Below are positions 46,553-56,015 of a stretch of DNA of 64,000 nucleotides, piece by piece. Position 1 is the first letter of the stretch; each line of letters begins with the position of its first letter. Under the pieces are notes generated by a model that saw nothing but the letters and a program-made list of their open reading frames with translations, made no database searches and was not told the DNA's origin. A program made the translations under genes and the position numbers. The DNA is from Thalassobium sp. R2A62. GTDB taxonomy: Bacteria > Pseudomonadota > Alphaproteobacteria > Rhodobacterales > Rhodobacteraceae. The stretch spans positions 605,852-669,851 of the forward strand of contig NZ_GG697169.2 in assembly GCF_000161835.1 (NCBI RefSeq), in the 5' to 3' direction.

Positions 46553-46962
46553 TGTCCAAGACGCGAAGCATTGTGTTCGTCCTCTTGGCAGTTGTGGGCG
46601 TGACCCTGTTTGCCTTTGCAATGGGACCAACTGCGGTCATCACAAATACATCTCTTAACTGTTCGTTTGATGGTTTTTGTGCGGGGGACGATTGTTCTGT
46701 CAGCAATACTGACGGTTTCAAAATGATGTCAGACGGGTCGGGCATTTATACGCAGCTCAAGGTGTTAGAAAAGACAGTCCCAGTGAAACACAGCCGTGTC
46801 GGGGATCTGTCGACGTACCGCTATTCTGACGAGATGGGCGTCTATACCGTCACGCTCAAAGACGCGCTGACGTTTGAGTTTTTCTTTGAAGCGTCATCGA
46901 CGAACGCGCTGGAAATTGATGCCTCGGGCATCGGAACCTGCGGTACTCATCAAGAGCTGTAG
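46552..46962 (+). CDS. Small exported cysteine-patterned protein, copy 3
   Basis: Predicted exported or membrane-anchored protein of 136 residues. A hydrophobic N-terminus (IVFVLLAVVGVTLFAFAMG) is followed by SLNCSFDGFCAGDDCSVS, the same Leu-x-Cys...Cys...Cys arrangement, and a C-terminal GIGTCGTHQEL. It also overlaps its predecessor by one base. More diverged than copies 1 and 2, and the uncleaved-looking helix may keep it in the membrane. Function unknown. Confidence 0.68.
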   Translation: MSKTRSIVFVLLAVVGVTLFAFAMGPTAVITNTSLNCSFDGFCAGDDCSVSNTDGFKMMSDGSGIYTQLKVLEKTVPVKHSRVGDLSTYRYSDEMGVYTVTLKDALTFEFFFEASSTNALEIDASGIGTCGTHQEL

Positions 46963-47064
46963 ACACCCGCATTTCTCCTGTTATTGCAAGGCGTCGCTAG
47001 GCGATTGCCCCGCCGCCCTGACTGACGTTACAAGAGACGCGCACGACCGCTCTGGAGCAAAGTT

Positions 47065-49527
47065 ATGAACCTCGTTTTCCGTTGGCTGCTACGCGTAGCA
47101 TCGCTGATGATCTTTTTGATCGTCGGGGCATTAGGGTTGGCCTACTTCTTTGCGTCGCGGTCGCTGCCTGACTACAACGCCGAGGTTTCGGTTGCGGGAT
47201 TAAACGCGCCGGTCGAGATTATTCGTGACAATGCCAACGTCCCACATGTGTTCGGGCGGATGGACGACGATGTGTTCTTTGGTCTCGGGTATGCACACGC
47301 CCAAGACAGACTGTGGCAAATGACGATGCTGCGACGCACCGCTCAGGGACGTCTGAGCGAATTGTTTGGTGAGCGTACCCTCAGCATCGACAGTGTGATC
47401 CGCCGGTTGGACATTTACAATCTCGCCTTGCAATCCGTCGACGTACAGGATGACCGCACCAAAGAGGCGCTTGTGGCCTATTCAGCGGGCGTCAATGCGT
47501 GGTTGGCCGAAATCAACAAAGGTGCACTGGGGCGCGGCGCGCCAGAAATGTTCCTGTTCAATCATGCCGTTGCCCCGTGGCAACCCGCAGATAGTCTCGC
47601 GATTACCAAGTTGATGGCACTGCAATTGTCGTCGCACTTGGATGCCGAAGTGCTCCGTGCTCGCAGCTCGCTTGCTCTATCGTCAGATCGATTGGTTGAC
47701 ATTTTGCCTGATGCGCCTGGAACTGGACTGGCGGCACTGCCCGAATATGCGGCCCTGATCCCTGAATTGCCGCAGTACTTTGCATCTTTTGAAACGGCTG
47801 CTGACCCTTTATCTCCGTTCAAACGGCGTGACCTTGCCGGTGCGTCAAATGCTTGGGCTGCAGGCCCGTCGCGGTCTGCGGCTGGATCTACGCTGCTGGC
47901 CAATGACCCGCACCTTGGTCTGACCGCCCCTGCCATTTGGTACCTTGCGCGCCTCGAGCTTTCGTCTGGTGGGGTGATTGGTGGAACGATCCCTGGCATG
48001 CCTGTTATTCTCACAGGACGGAGTGCGGATTTGGGCTGGGGTCTGACGTCCTCCTATGTTGACGACCAAGACGTCTACGTCGAACAATTGAACCCTGAAA
48101 ACCCGAATGAATACCTGACCCCCAATGGTTTTCAGCCCTTCCGCAGTCGTGACACGATCGTGTTGGTCAAAGACGCGCCCGCCGTCACGCTAAAACTGCA
48201 ATGGACAGAAAATGGTCCGGTCCTGCCGGGCGAGCACTATGACCTTGCGACGATCACACCGCCTGGGCACGTGGCCAGCGTCGCGTGGACCGTTTTGACC
48301 GGGGCAGATACGTCGATGTCCTCGGCTATGGCGTTGATGCGCGCAAGGTCTGTCCAAGAAGGTCTTCTGGCCGCTGAAACCTATATTGCGCCATCCCAAA
48401 ACCTGACGCTTGCTGATCGCAATACGATTGCGATGAAAACGATCGGGGCCATGCCGCGCCGGAACGTCGACCATCAATCCAAAGGCCGATTGCCGACGCA
48501 GGGTCGGATTGCAGCCAACCGTTGGTCGGGGAACTTGCCCTATTCCATGAATCCAGAGTTTGTAGAGCCGTCTGGTGGCATCCTCGGCAACACCAATAAC
48601 AAAACCATCGAACGACCCTTTCCCAACCACGTCTCGTATCGCTGGGGCGATACACAGCGGGTCAATCGGTGGCGCCGTCTGATGCAAACACGAGAAGTAC
48701 ACACCCGCGAAAGCTTCATCGAAGCGCAGCTTGATACCGTCAGCTATACGGCGCGTTCTTTGCTGCCGCTTTTGGGTGCTGATCTCTGGTTCACTGGCGC
48801 TGCTGCGCAGGACGGCACGCTTGAACGTCAACGCCAACGCGCGCTCGAACTGTTGTCCGAATGGAACGGTGAAATGAACGAGCATCTGCCAGAGCCGTTA
48901 TTATACGCGGCATGGCTGCGTGCTGTTCAGGATCGTCTGATCCGCGATGATATGGGCCCTCTTGCCCGCGAGTTTACCCACGTCGAACCATTGTTCATTG
49001 AACGGGTCTTTCGCGATGTGAACGGTGCGTCTGCTTGGTGTGATGTGTTGCAGTCTGCACCCGTTGAAACCTGCGCGGATATTGCATCCCTTGCATTGGA
49101 TGACGCGTTGTTGTGGGTCAACGAACACCACGGTGATGCGCTTGAAAGTTTGCGGTGGGGCGATGCACACCAAGCGACCCACGACCACCCTGTGCTGGGC
49201 AAAGCACCTGTTCTGAAGTGGTTCGTCAATATCCGTCAGAGTACATCTGGCGGTGACAATACCTTGCAACGTGGCCGCACCCGTGGTGGTCAGGGTGACA
49301 TGCCGTTTGCCAATGTTCATGGGGCTGGCATTCGTACCGTCTATGATTTTGCAGACCCCGACAGTTCGGTCTTTGTGATTTCAACAGGTCAGTCGGGACA
49401 CCCATTGTCGCGGCACTACGATGATTTGGGCGAACTTTGGCGTCGAGGTGAATATACGCCTATGTCACTGGATCCTGATTTGGCGCGGGCCGCGTCTGTC
49501 GGTGTTACGACCCTTATGCCCGAGTAA
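47065..49527 (+). CDS. Penicillin acylase family protein (Ntn hydrolase)
   Basis: Large periplasmic N-terminal-nucleophile hydrolase of 820 residues. An N-terminal hydrophobic helix (about 7-30) is followed by the alpha-chain hallmark PVEIIRDNANVPHVFG and the GLGYAHAQDRLWQM segment. The self-cleavage and catalytic site is DLAGASNAWAAG, with the new N-terminal Ser at about residue 261; ANDPHLGL follows. The family includes penicillin, cephalosporin and acyl-homoserine-lactone acylases; the substrate here is open, and lactone quenching is possible but unproven. Confidence 0.9.
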   Translation: MNLVFRWLLRVASLMIFLIVGALGLAYFFASRSLPDYNAEVSVAGLNAPVEIIRDNANVPHVFGRMDDDVFFGLGYAHAQDRLWQMTMLRRTAQGRLSELFGERTLSIDSVIRRLDIYNLALQSVDVQDDRTKEALVAYSAGVNAWLAEINKGALGRGAPEMFLFNHAVAPWQPADSLAITKLMALQLSSHLDAEVLRARSSLALSSDRLVDILPDAPGTGLAALPEYAALIPELPQYFASFETAADPLSPFKRRDLAGASNAWAAGPSRSAAGSTLLANDPHLGLTAPAIWYLARLELSSGGVIGGTIPGMPVILTGRSADLGWGLTSSYVDDQDVYVEQLNPENPNEYLTPNGFQPFRSRDTIVLVKDAPAVTLKLQWTENGPVLPGEHYDLATITPPGHVASVAWTVLTGADTSMSSAMALMRARSVQEGLLAAETYIAPSQNLTLADRNTIAMKTIGAMPRRNVDHQSKGRLPTQGRIAANRWSGNLPYSMNPEFVEPSGGILGNTNNKTIERPFPNHVSYRWGDTQRVNRWRRLMQTREVHTRESFIEAQLDTVSYTARSLLPLLGADLWFTGAAAQDGTLERQRQRALELLSEWNGEMNEHLPEPLLYAAWLRAVQDRLIRDDMGPLAREFTHVEPLFIERVFRDVNGASAWCDVLQSAPVETCADIASLALDDALLWVNEHHGDALESLRWGDAHQATHDHPVLGKAPVLKWFVNIRQSTSGGDNTLQRGRTRGGQGDMPFANVHGAGIRTVYDFADPDSSVFVISTGQSGHPLSRHYDDLGELWRRGEYTPMSLDPDLARAASVGVTTLMPE

Positions 49528-49918
49528 AGAACCGACCGGTCCATGTCTGGAAGGGTTTTGGGGCAATGGCTGGAACATTTAGTACGTAGTCAACCGGAAA
49601 GACGTCTGCGTCCTCCAACGCCAGCGCTGTCAAAACCCCTGTCATGTCCGCACCGTCGTGCCATTGGCTATCAATTTCCCAATAGTAACCGCAAAGCTCG
49701 GCCGCGCTGTCTGTGTCGACAACAAAGACGGTGTTCAAAGACCGTCCACCCGCCGGTGTGGTTGTGCCACCAACGAAGTAAAACTCATCCTGTTCGGGCA
49801 ACACCACTGGTGCAGTCACTGTGTGTGGATGCGAAATTCGGACCAAGTGTTTGGGCGACCCTGCGACCAGCTGAATACGTTTCAACAGATCGGGATCAAT
49901 CGCCGTCACGGCAACCAT
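49514..49918 (-). CDS. Hypothetical protein, 134 residues
   Basis: Soluble protein without signal peptide or recognised domain. Its 3' end overlaps the convergent acylase gene by 14 bases and its start overlaps the hflX end by 13 bases on the same strand, suggesting co-transcription after hflX. Codon usage looks like the neighbours. Motifs such as DEFYFVGGTTTPAGG and VFVVDTDSAAEL do not let me assign a family. Confidence 0.65.
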   Translation of the reverse strand: MVAVTAIDPDLLKRIQLVAGSPKHLVRISHPHTVTAPVVLPEQDEFYFVGGTTTPAGGRSLNTVFVVDTDSAAELCGYYWEIDSQWHDGADMTGVLTALALEDADVFPVDYVLNVPAIAPKPFQTWTGRFFTRA

Positions 49919-51264
49919 TCGCCGCGAGGAGCCTCGTCTTTTTCTTCATCAACGACAACGGTCGGCAAAACCTGCGGTTCCGCGCTGGAGAACCGCGAGC
50001 GATCAGTCTCGTTCCATTTTACGGTGATTTCGAAACCGGTCTCGGTTTGTGTTTCGTCCTCGACCACACCTGTATTGTGTAGCCAAGCCCGCGCACGACC
50101 ATCTGCAAACCCGAGTGTCAGGGTTTCGATTTTCATGGCCGCATTCAAGATGTCCGAGATCGCTGCCAAGAGCGGGTCCATGCCCTCGCCTGTGACCGAA
50201 GAGGTGACAAAGATTGCATCATCCCGATCAGATGCTGTGTTCAAGCCTTTGCGCACGTCTAGCTCGACCTGATCGATTTTGTTCCAGACCTCCAGCAACG
50301 GGGCATCCTGTCCTACGCCGAGCTTGGTCAGGATTTCCATCACGTCGCGGGATTGCTCGTGGGTGTCAGCCGACGAAATATCGCGAACGTGCAGGATCAA
50401 ATCGGCGTCCAGCACTTCTTCGAGTGTCGCACGGAAAGATGCGACCAATTCGGTTGGTAGGTCTGAGATAAATCCAACGGTGTCGGACAAGATGATCTCG
50501 TCACCTGTTGGCAAATCTACCTTGCGCATGGTCGGGTCCAAAGTCGCAAAGAGCATGTCTTTGGCAAAGACCTCAGCACCGGTCAGCCGGTTGAACAGCG
50601 TCGATTTACCAGCGTTTGTATAACCAACCAATGCGACAATCGGGAACGGCACCTTGGCCCTCGCCGAACGGTGCAACGCGCGCGTCTTCTCAACCTTGCC
50701 TAACTGTTTGCGCAGCCGGACAAGCTGGTCATCGATAGCACGGCGGTCGGCCTCGATCTGTGTCTCACCCGGACCGCCGACAAACCCCAGTCCGCCACGC
50801 TGGCGTTCAAGGTGGGTCCAAGCCCGTACCAGACGTGTCCGCTGATAACTTAATGCGGCCATCTCGACCTGCAAGACACCCTCTCGGGTGCGCGCGCGGT
50901 CGCTAAAGATCTCGAGGATCAACCCAGTCCGGTCGAGCAGTTTAACGCCCCATTCCTTTTCCAGATTTCGCTGCTGGACCGGCGTGACTGGGCCGTCAAT
51001 CAGCACCAAGTCGACTTCGGCGTCATGCAGACGTTCTTTAACCTCGGCGATTTTGCCGGAACCAAACAACATTCCAGGATGCGCCTTGGGCAGGCGCACG
51101 ACTTCGTCACCCTGCACAACAAGATTAGGCAAGGCACGCGCAAGCGACACGGCCTCGGCCAAGCTGGTCGCAGGGTCGCGGCGGTCGTGATCCGATTTGA
51201 TGTCGGGGCGTATTACCCACGCCCATGTATCTGGATCTGCTGTTGCGTTGGGATCTTCACCCAT
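49906..51264 (-). CDS. hflX: GTPase HflX
   Basis: Ribosome-associated GTPase of 452 residues. The N-terminal glycine-rich HflX domain (RLPKAHPGMLFGSGKIAEVKE; LIDGPVTPVQQRNLE; DRTGLILEIFSDRARTREG) is followed by a coiled region (GGPGETQIEADRRAID) and the G domain (G1 GYTNAGKSTLFN, G3 DTVGF, G4 NKID). It follows hfq after 5 bases, the common hfq-hflX pair. Confidence 0.96.
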   Translation of the reverse strand: MGEDPNATADPDTWAWVIRPDIKSDHDRRDPATSLAEAVSLARALPNLVVQGDEVVRLPKAHPGMLFGSGKIAEVKERLHDAEVDLVLIDGPVTPVQQRNLEKEWGVKLLDRTGLILEIFSDRARTREGVLQVEMAALSYQRTRLVRAWTHLERQRGGLGFVGGPGETQIEADRRAIDDQLVRLRKQLGKVEKTRALHRSARAKVPFPIVALVGYTNAGKSTLFNRLTGAEVFAKDMLFATLDPTMRKVDLPTGDEIILSDTVGFISDLPTELVASFRATLEEVLDADLILHVRDISSADTHEQSRDVMEILTKLGVGQDAPLLEVWNKIDQVELDVRKGLNTASDRDDAIFVTSSVTGEGMDPLLAAISDILNAAMKIETLTLGFADGRARAWLHNTGVVEDETQTETGFEITVKWNETDRSRFSSAEPQVLPTVVVDEEKDEAPRGEWLP

Positions 51265-51269
51265 AAGGG

Positions 51270-51503
51270 TTATTCATCACCTTCATACAGGCTGATCGGC
51301 TGGGATGGCATAATGGTGCTGATGGCACCTTTGAATACCAGTTGCGACTGGCCGTCACGGCGCAGCAGCACACAAAAGTTGTCAAACCAGGTAATAACAC
51401 CCTGAAGTTTCACCCCGTTGATCAAGAAAACTGTGACAGGAACCTTAGTCTTGCGGACGTGGTTCAAAAAAGTCTCTTGCAGGTTTTGCTTATCGTTGGC
51501 CAT
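51270..51503 (-). CDS. hfq: RNA chaperone Hfq
   Basis: Hexameric Sm-like RNA chaperone of 77 residues. The Sm1 motif ([30 protein letters not shown]) and Sm2 region ([12 protein letters not shown]; the usual KHA is replaced by KGA) are visible. The start at 51503 begins the conserved protein; an open stretch to 51563 is not used. It would assist sRNAs such as the candidate at 1752-1828. Confidence 0.97.
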   Translation of the reverse strand: MANDKQNLQETFLNHVRKTKVPVTVFLINGVKLQGVITWFDNFCVLLRRDGQSQLVFKGAISTIMPSQPISLYEGDE

Positions 51504-51633
51504 TGATTGGCGTCCTTTTTGGTACGTTGGGCTGTGGACCAACCCTCGGATATTGTAATGCAATTATGTCGCGAGTGTTCGGGAGTTTCCAGCCCAAAAA
51601 TGAGACTGCCAAGCGCGGCTATTTGTCCGCCCT

Positions 51634-53151
51634 TTAGGCCCGCCAAACGTCGGGGTTCAGCAACGCAATGATCGCCAAAGCTTCGAGACGACCCAATACC
51701 ATTGCAAATGCTAAAATGGTGCGGGCGGTGTCTGGCAAACCGGCATAGGCGATCGGCACCTCTGCTGCGATTTCTGCCAGCGGTCCTGTGGTCGATAAAG
51801 TGGCAATCGAAAGCACCATCGCGGTTTCAAACTGCACACCTGTCAGCGCCAATGCCAGCATGACGCCTGCAATAGAGATCGCGAACAACATGAAAAAGAT
51901 CCATGCGATATAAGCACCTTCTTTGCGGATGCGGCGCGCGTCCCGACCGGCGCCACCCACAGATGACGGGCTAATCAGTCGTTCCACTTCGCGGCGTCCA
52001 TGGGTGTACAACGCGTAGACGCGTAGTAGTTTGACGCCGCCAGCCGTTGTCGCGATGCCCCCACCGATCAGCGCCAGCCCCAGCAGGGCCAATCCAGGTG
52101 TTTGCAGGCCTGACCAATTTCTCAGCGTATCCCAATGGGCAGATTCAAATCCGGTCGTGGTCAGAAACGACATCACTGTAAACAAGCTGCCCCATAGTGC
52201 CGAGGCGGCTGCACCGAGATCTTCGTTGGCGCCAACTTCAAACGAGCCAATCCATTGGCGTAAAAAGAAGACCGCGGAAACCGCCGCAACCAGTGCTAGA
52301 CCTATCCGAAACTCGGGGTCTTTTTGGAAACCGTCACGATCCTCGCCCAAGAGGCCCCTGCTGAATGTCAGACGGGATAGCGCAAAGAACAAGAACGCGA
52401 ATATCAACAATTCACCCGGGGTGCCCGCACCTGTTTCGCTCAGATTTCCAACGGGGGAAATGCCGGACGTGGCCAGCGTCGACATTGCATGGATCGCAGC
52501 ATAGAGCGATCGTTCGCCAACCATGATCAGGCTAAGCCAGAGCACTGCGGTTAAGCCCACATAGATAGGCGCCAATTTCGTAGCCAGACGGATCAACCGC
52601 TCGGAGGGACCCACGGTCTTTTCAATCTGTGCGAAACGCCGTGTTCCAGCACCAATCGTCGATTCCGATCTCACTTCGAACCCGCCGAGGTTCATGGGGG
52701 CAAAGATCGCAACGGCCATCACCCAAACAAGAAACCCGCCGAACCATCCGACCATCCCGCGCCACAAATGCATCGCATCCGTGAGTCGTTCAGGTTCATA
52801 GACTGTCGCACCCGTTGTGGTCAGCGATGACACCATTTCGAACCACGCCTTGCTAAACGTTGTCGTTCGCAGTGCCTCGTAAAAAGGATAGGCCAGCATG
52901 ATTGGCAAGACGACAAACCCCGCCAAAAGAGCCAAGAGCTGGCTGCGCGCAAGGCTTGAGGGTTTTACATTCGACGTGGCGATCGCAATCAAAGCCGCAA
53001 GGATCAAAAACAGAATTGCGGAATAAAAGAACGCGCGGGCAACATGATGGTCGTCTACCAAAATGGCCTGCACTGCGGGTAAAAACATGCCCATAGCCCC
53101 AGCGCCCATGAGCAGGACAAAGAGAGGAAGGCTGCGGAGACGTTCCAACAT
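51634..53151 (-). CDS. trkH: Trk potassium uptake membrane protein TrkH
   Basis: Potassium translocating subunit of 505 residues with about ten membrane helices arranged in four pore repeats; filter-like segments include SLTTTGATVYEPE, STLATSGISPVGN and SFLTTTGFESAHW. It partners with TrkA, whose gene is six bases upstream. Length is typical. Confidence 0.94.
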   Translation of the reverse strand: MLERLRSLPLFVLLMGAGAMGMFLPAVQAILVDDHHVARAFFYSAILFLILAALIAIATSNVKPSSLARSQLLALLAGFVVLPIMLAYPFYEALRTTTFSKAWFEMVSSLTTTGATVYEPERLTDAMHLWRGMVGWFGGFLVWVMAVAIFAPMNLGGFEVRSESTIGAGTRRFAQIEKTVGPSERLIRLATKLAPIYVGLTAVLWLSLIMVGERSLYAAIHAMSTLATSGISPVGNLSETGAGTPGELLIFAFLFFALSRLTFSRGLLGEDRDGFQKDPEFRIGLALVAAVSAVFFLRQWIGSFEVGANEDLGAAASALWGSLFTVMSFLTTTGFESAHWDTLRNWSGLQTPGLALLGLALIGGGIATTAGGVKLLRVYALYTHGRREVERLISPSSVGGAGRDARRIRKEGAYIAWIFFMLFAISIAGVMLALALTGVQFETAMVLSIATLSTTGPLAEIAAEVPIAYAGLPDTARTILAFAMVLGRLEALAIIALLNPDVWRA

Positions 53152-53157
53152 CGCGGG

Positions 53158-54534
53158 CTAGAAATAGTCGATCGAAACTTGAAGAAGCCGCTCGACCTCG
53201 GGCACATCATTGGTCAACGCAAAGATGGCGATCACATCGTTTTCTTCGACCCGAAGACCACCGGTCGGCTTGTGCAAGACGCCGTCTTTCATGACGCTGC
53301 CGACGAGAACACCTTCTGGAAATGCGACATCGCGCAGCCGCTGACCCGCAATCGGTGACGTTGACAACACTTCGGCCTCGATCACCTCGGCCTCGGCGTC
53401 ACCAATTGAATAGACGGCTCTGACCCGTCCATGGCGGATGTGGCGCAAGATCGATGAAACGGTCGTAGCGCGGGGATTGATATAGGCGTCGATCCCCAGT
53501 GGGGCCATCAACGGCACCAATGTTGGATCGTTGACCAAACAGATGCTCATGGGACAGCCGAGCTCTTTGGCGCGCACGGCGGCTAGTAGGTTGGTTTTGT
53601 CGTCGTCGGTCACTGCCAAAACGGCGTCGGCCCGATCAATGCTCGCCTCATCTAACAGCGAGCTATCCAACCCGTCACCGTGTAATACAATTGTTCGTTC
53701 CAGTGCGTCAGCCGCCTGTTCGGCGCAGCTGCGATCCCGTTCAATGACGCGCGCACGCACACGTTCTGTCCGTGCCTCTAAGGCTTGTGCGACGCCTAGA
53801 CCGACATTGCCGCCACCGATGATCACGATGCGCTCTTGTTTGCGGTGCGTCTTGCCAAAAATCTCGAGCGTCCGCGTCAGGTCGCCGGTTTCGGAAAAGA
53901 TATAAACTTCGTCGCCGGGGTAAATTTGGTCACCCGCCTCTGGCGCAAAGAGCCGCCCATCGCGGCGAATACCGACGACAATAGCGCGCAGCGTCGAAAA
54001 CAGATCGGTCAACTGACGAAGCGGTGTGTTGATGACGGGACAATCGTCTTCGATCGTGATCCCCAGCAGTGTGGCTTTGCCCTCTAGAAACCGTTCTGTG
54101 TCAAAGGCCGCTGGTGATGCAAGCCGTTGCAGGGCCGCCTCTGCCACTTCTTTCTCGGGGCTGATCACCACATCAATCGGCAAGTGGTCGCGGCGGTACA
54201 AATCAGAATAGATAGCGGTAAGATAAGATTGCGAACGCAGTCGCGCGATTTTACGTGGAACCGCAAACACGGAGTGCGCGACCTGACAGGTCACCATGTT
54301 GACCTCGTCAGAATGGGTCGCTGCGATAATCATATCCGCATCGCGCGCGCCTGCCCGTTCCAAAATATCCGGATAGCTCGCAAATCCTGCAATACCTTGG
54401 ACGTCCAAAGTATCGGTTGCGCGGTGCACCAGATCGGCGTTGTTATCGACGACCGTCACATCGTTGTTCTCACCCGACAAATGGCGGGCAATCTGCCAGC
54501 CAACCTGCCCTGCGCCACATATGATGACCTTCAT
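53158..54534 (-). CDS. trkA: Trk potassium transport NAD-binding regulator TrkA
   Basis: Peripheral gating subunit of 458 residues with two RCK (TrkA-N/TrkA-C) units: MKVIICGAGQVGWQIARHL at the start and VIIGGGNVGLGVAQAL in the second. ATG 54534 begins the first Rossmann strand and is preferred to 54564. In alphaproteobacteria the gene normally follows ntrYX, as here. Confidence 0.95.
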   Translation of the reverse strand: MKVIICGAGQVGWQIARHLSGENNDVTVVDNNADLVHRATDTLDVQGIAGFASYPDILERAGARDADMIIAATHSDEVNMVTCQVAHSVFAVPRKIARLRSQSYLTAIYSDLYRRDHLPIDVVISPEKEVAEAALQRLASPAAFDTERFLEGKATLLGITIEDDCPVINTPLRQLTDLFSTLRAIVVGIRRDGRLFAPEAGDQIYPGDEVYIFSETGDLTRTLEIFGKTHRKQERIVIIGGGNVGLGVAQALEARTERVRARVIERDRSCAEQAADALERTIVLHGDGLDSSLLDEASIDRADAVLAVTDDDKTNLLAAVRAKELGCPMSICLVNDPTLVPLMAPLGIDAYINPRATTVSSILRHIRHGRVRAVYSIGDAEAEVIEAEVLSTSPIAGQRLRDVAFPEGVLVGSVMKDGVLHKPTGGLRVEENDVIAIFALTNDVPEVERLLQVSIDYF

Positions 54535-54604
54535 GTTCCAGCCTCGCGTTTGCGTGGCCCCCACACCTGCCAGAGAGGGGCTTTGGGGTCAATTGTTTGT
54601 GGAT

Positions 54605-56008
54605 TTACTCGGCGTCGCCTTCGACATGGGCAACACGGGCCCCAGCTTTGTTCGAGGTGACAACCCCCAAGGATTTGAGCTTGCGGTGAAGCGCCGAGCG
54701 TTCCATTCCCACAAAACTGGCCGTCCGGCTGATATTGCCGCCAAAACGATTGATTTGGGTCAATAGATATTCGCGTTCAAACAACTCGCGGGCTTCTCGC
54801 AATGGAAGCGTCGCCAGCGATCCAGCCAGCACCACGCGCCCTTCTTCTCCGGCGGCCTCGTCTGAGACAGGCAATTCCTTGGCCGAGATGTCTCCAGAGG
54901 CTTCGCCTAGGATCAAAACCCGCTCAATCACGTTCTTGAGCTGACGCACATTTCCCGGCCAGAGCATCGTCTGAAGCAATGCCCGCGCGTCCTCAGCAAG
55001 GGTGCGCAGCGGCAGGCCCTGCAATTTGTTGAAACCGTCGATGAAGTATTCGGCCAGCATTGGAATGTCTTCGCGACGTTCTTCTAGGCTTGGGACATGG
55101 ATCGGTACAACGTTCAGGCGATGGTATAGTTCTTGACGGAAGTTACCCGCATCGATTTCAGCGGCCAAGTCTTTGTTTGTGGTTGATATAACACGAAGAT
55201 CAACCTTGACCTTGTCGCTGCCGCCGACACGTTGGAACTGTTGGTCCACAAGAACGCGCAGAATTTTGGCCTGTGTCCCTGATGGCATCTCGGCCACCTC
55301 ATCAAAGTAGATGACCCCGCCGCTCGCCTCTTCCAGCAGGCCTTTTTCGATACCCTTTTCGGGGCTCTCGCGGCCAAACAGTTTGGCCTCCATCTGGTCC
55401 GGCTCGATGCCAGCAGAATTGACAGTCACAAAAGGGGCCGACGCGCGGTTTGAATTGGTGTGGATATAGCGTGCCGCGATTTCCTTGCCCGCACCCGCAG
55501 GGCCAGTCAGCATCACGCGACCGTTGGATTTGGTGACTTTGTCGAGCTGGCTCTTGAGGGTCTTGAATGCAGCGCTTTCGCCCAACATCTCACTTGGGGC
55601 CGCATCCCCGCGTTTGAGGTCGATGTTCTCGCGGCGCAGCCGAGAGGTTTCCATCGCACGCCGGATCACTACCATTAACTGGTCGATATTAAAGGGTTTT
55701 TCGATAAAGTCGTAGGCACCCTGTTTGATAGCAGCGACAGCAATTTCCACGTTCCCGTGGCCCGAAATGATCACGATCGGGATGTCTGGGTGGTCTCGCT
55801 TGACCGCTTTCAGGATGTCGATGCCGTCCATCGCGCTGTCTTTAAGCCATATATCTAGGATCATCAGCGCAGGCGCTTCTTTTTCTATCTCGGCCATACA
55901 TTCGTTCGACGATCCAGCCAGCCGTGTCGAAAAGCCTTCGTCTTCTAGAATGTCCCCGATCAGCTCGCGAATGTCGCGCTCGTCATCTGTGATTAGGATA
56001 TCGCCCAT
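54605..56008 (-). CDS. ntrX: Nitrogen assimilation response regulator NtrX
   Basis: NtrC-type regulator of 467 residues: receiver (ITDDERDIRELIG, Asp in LMILDIWLKDSAMDG), AAA+ domain (Walker A GPAGAGKEIAARYIH, Walker B GVIYFDEVAEMP) and C-terminal Fis helix-turn-helix (RTASFVGMERSALHRKLKSLG). The loop that should carry GAFTGA reads FGRESPEKGIEKG, so the sigma-54 contact motif is absent. It overlaps nothing but follows ntrY after 7 bases. Confidence 0.95.
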   Translation of the reverse strand: MGDILITDDERDIRELIGDILEDEGFSTRLAGSSNECMAEIEKEAPALMILDIWLKDSAMDGIDILKAVKRDHPDIPIVIISGHGNVEIAVAAIKQGAYDFIEKPFNIDQLMVVIRRAMETSRLRRENIDLKRGDAAPSEMLGESAAFKTLKSQLDKVTKSNGRVMLTGPAGAGKEIAARYIHTNSNRASAPFVTVNSAGIEPDQMEAKLFGRESPEKGIEKGLLEEASGGVIYFDEVAEMPSGTQAKILRVLVDQQFQRVGGSDKVKVDLRVISTTNKDLAAEIDAGNFRQELYHRLNVVPIHVPSLEERREDIPMLAEYFIDGFNKLQGLPLRTLAEDARALLQTMLWPGNVRQLKNVIERVLILGEASGDISAKELPVSDEAAGEEGRVVLAGSLATLPLREARELFEREYLLTQINRFGGNISRTASFVGMERSALHRKLKSLGVVTSNKAGARVAHVEGDAE

Positions 56009-56015
56009 AGTGACC

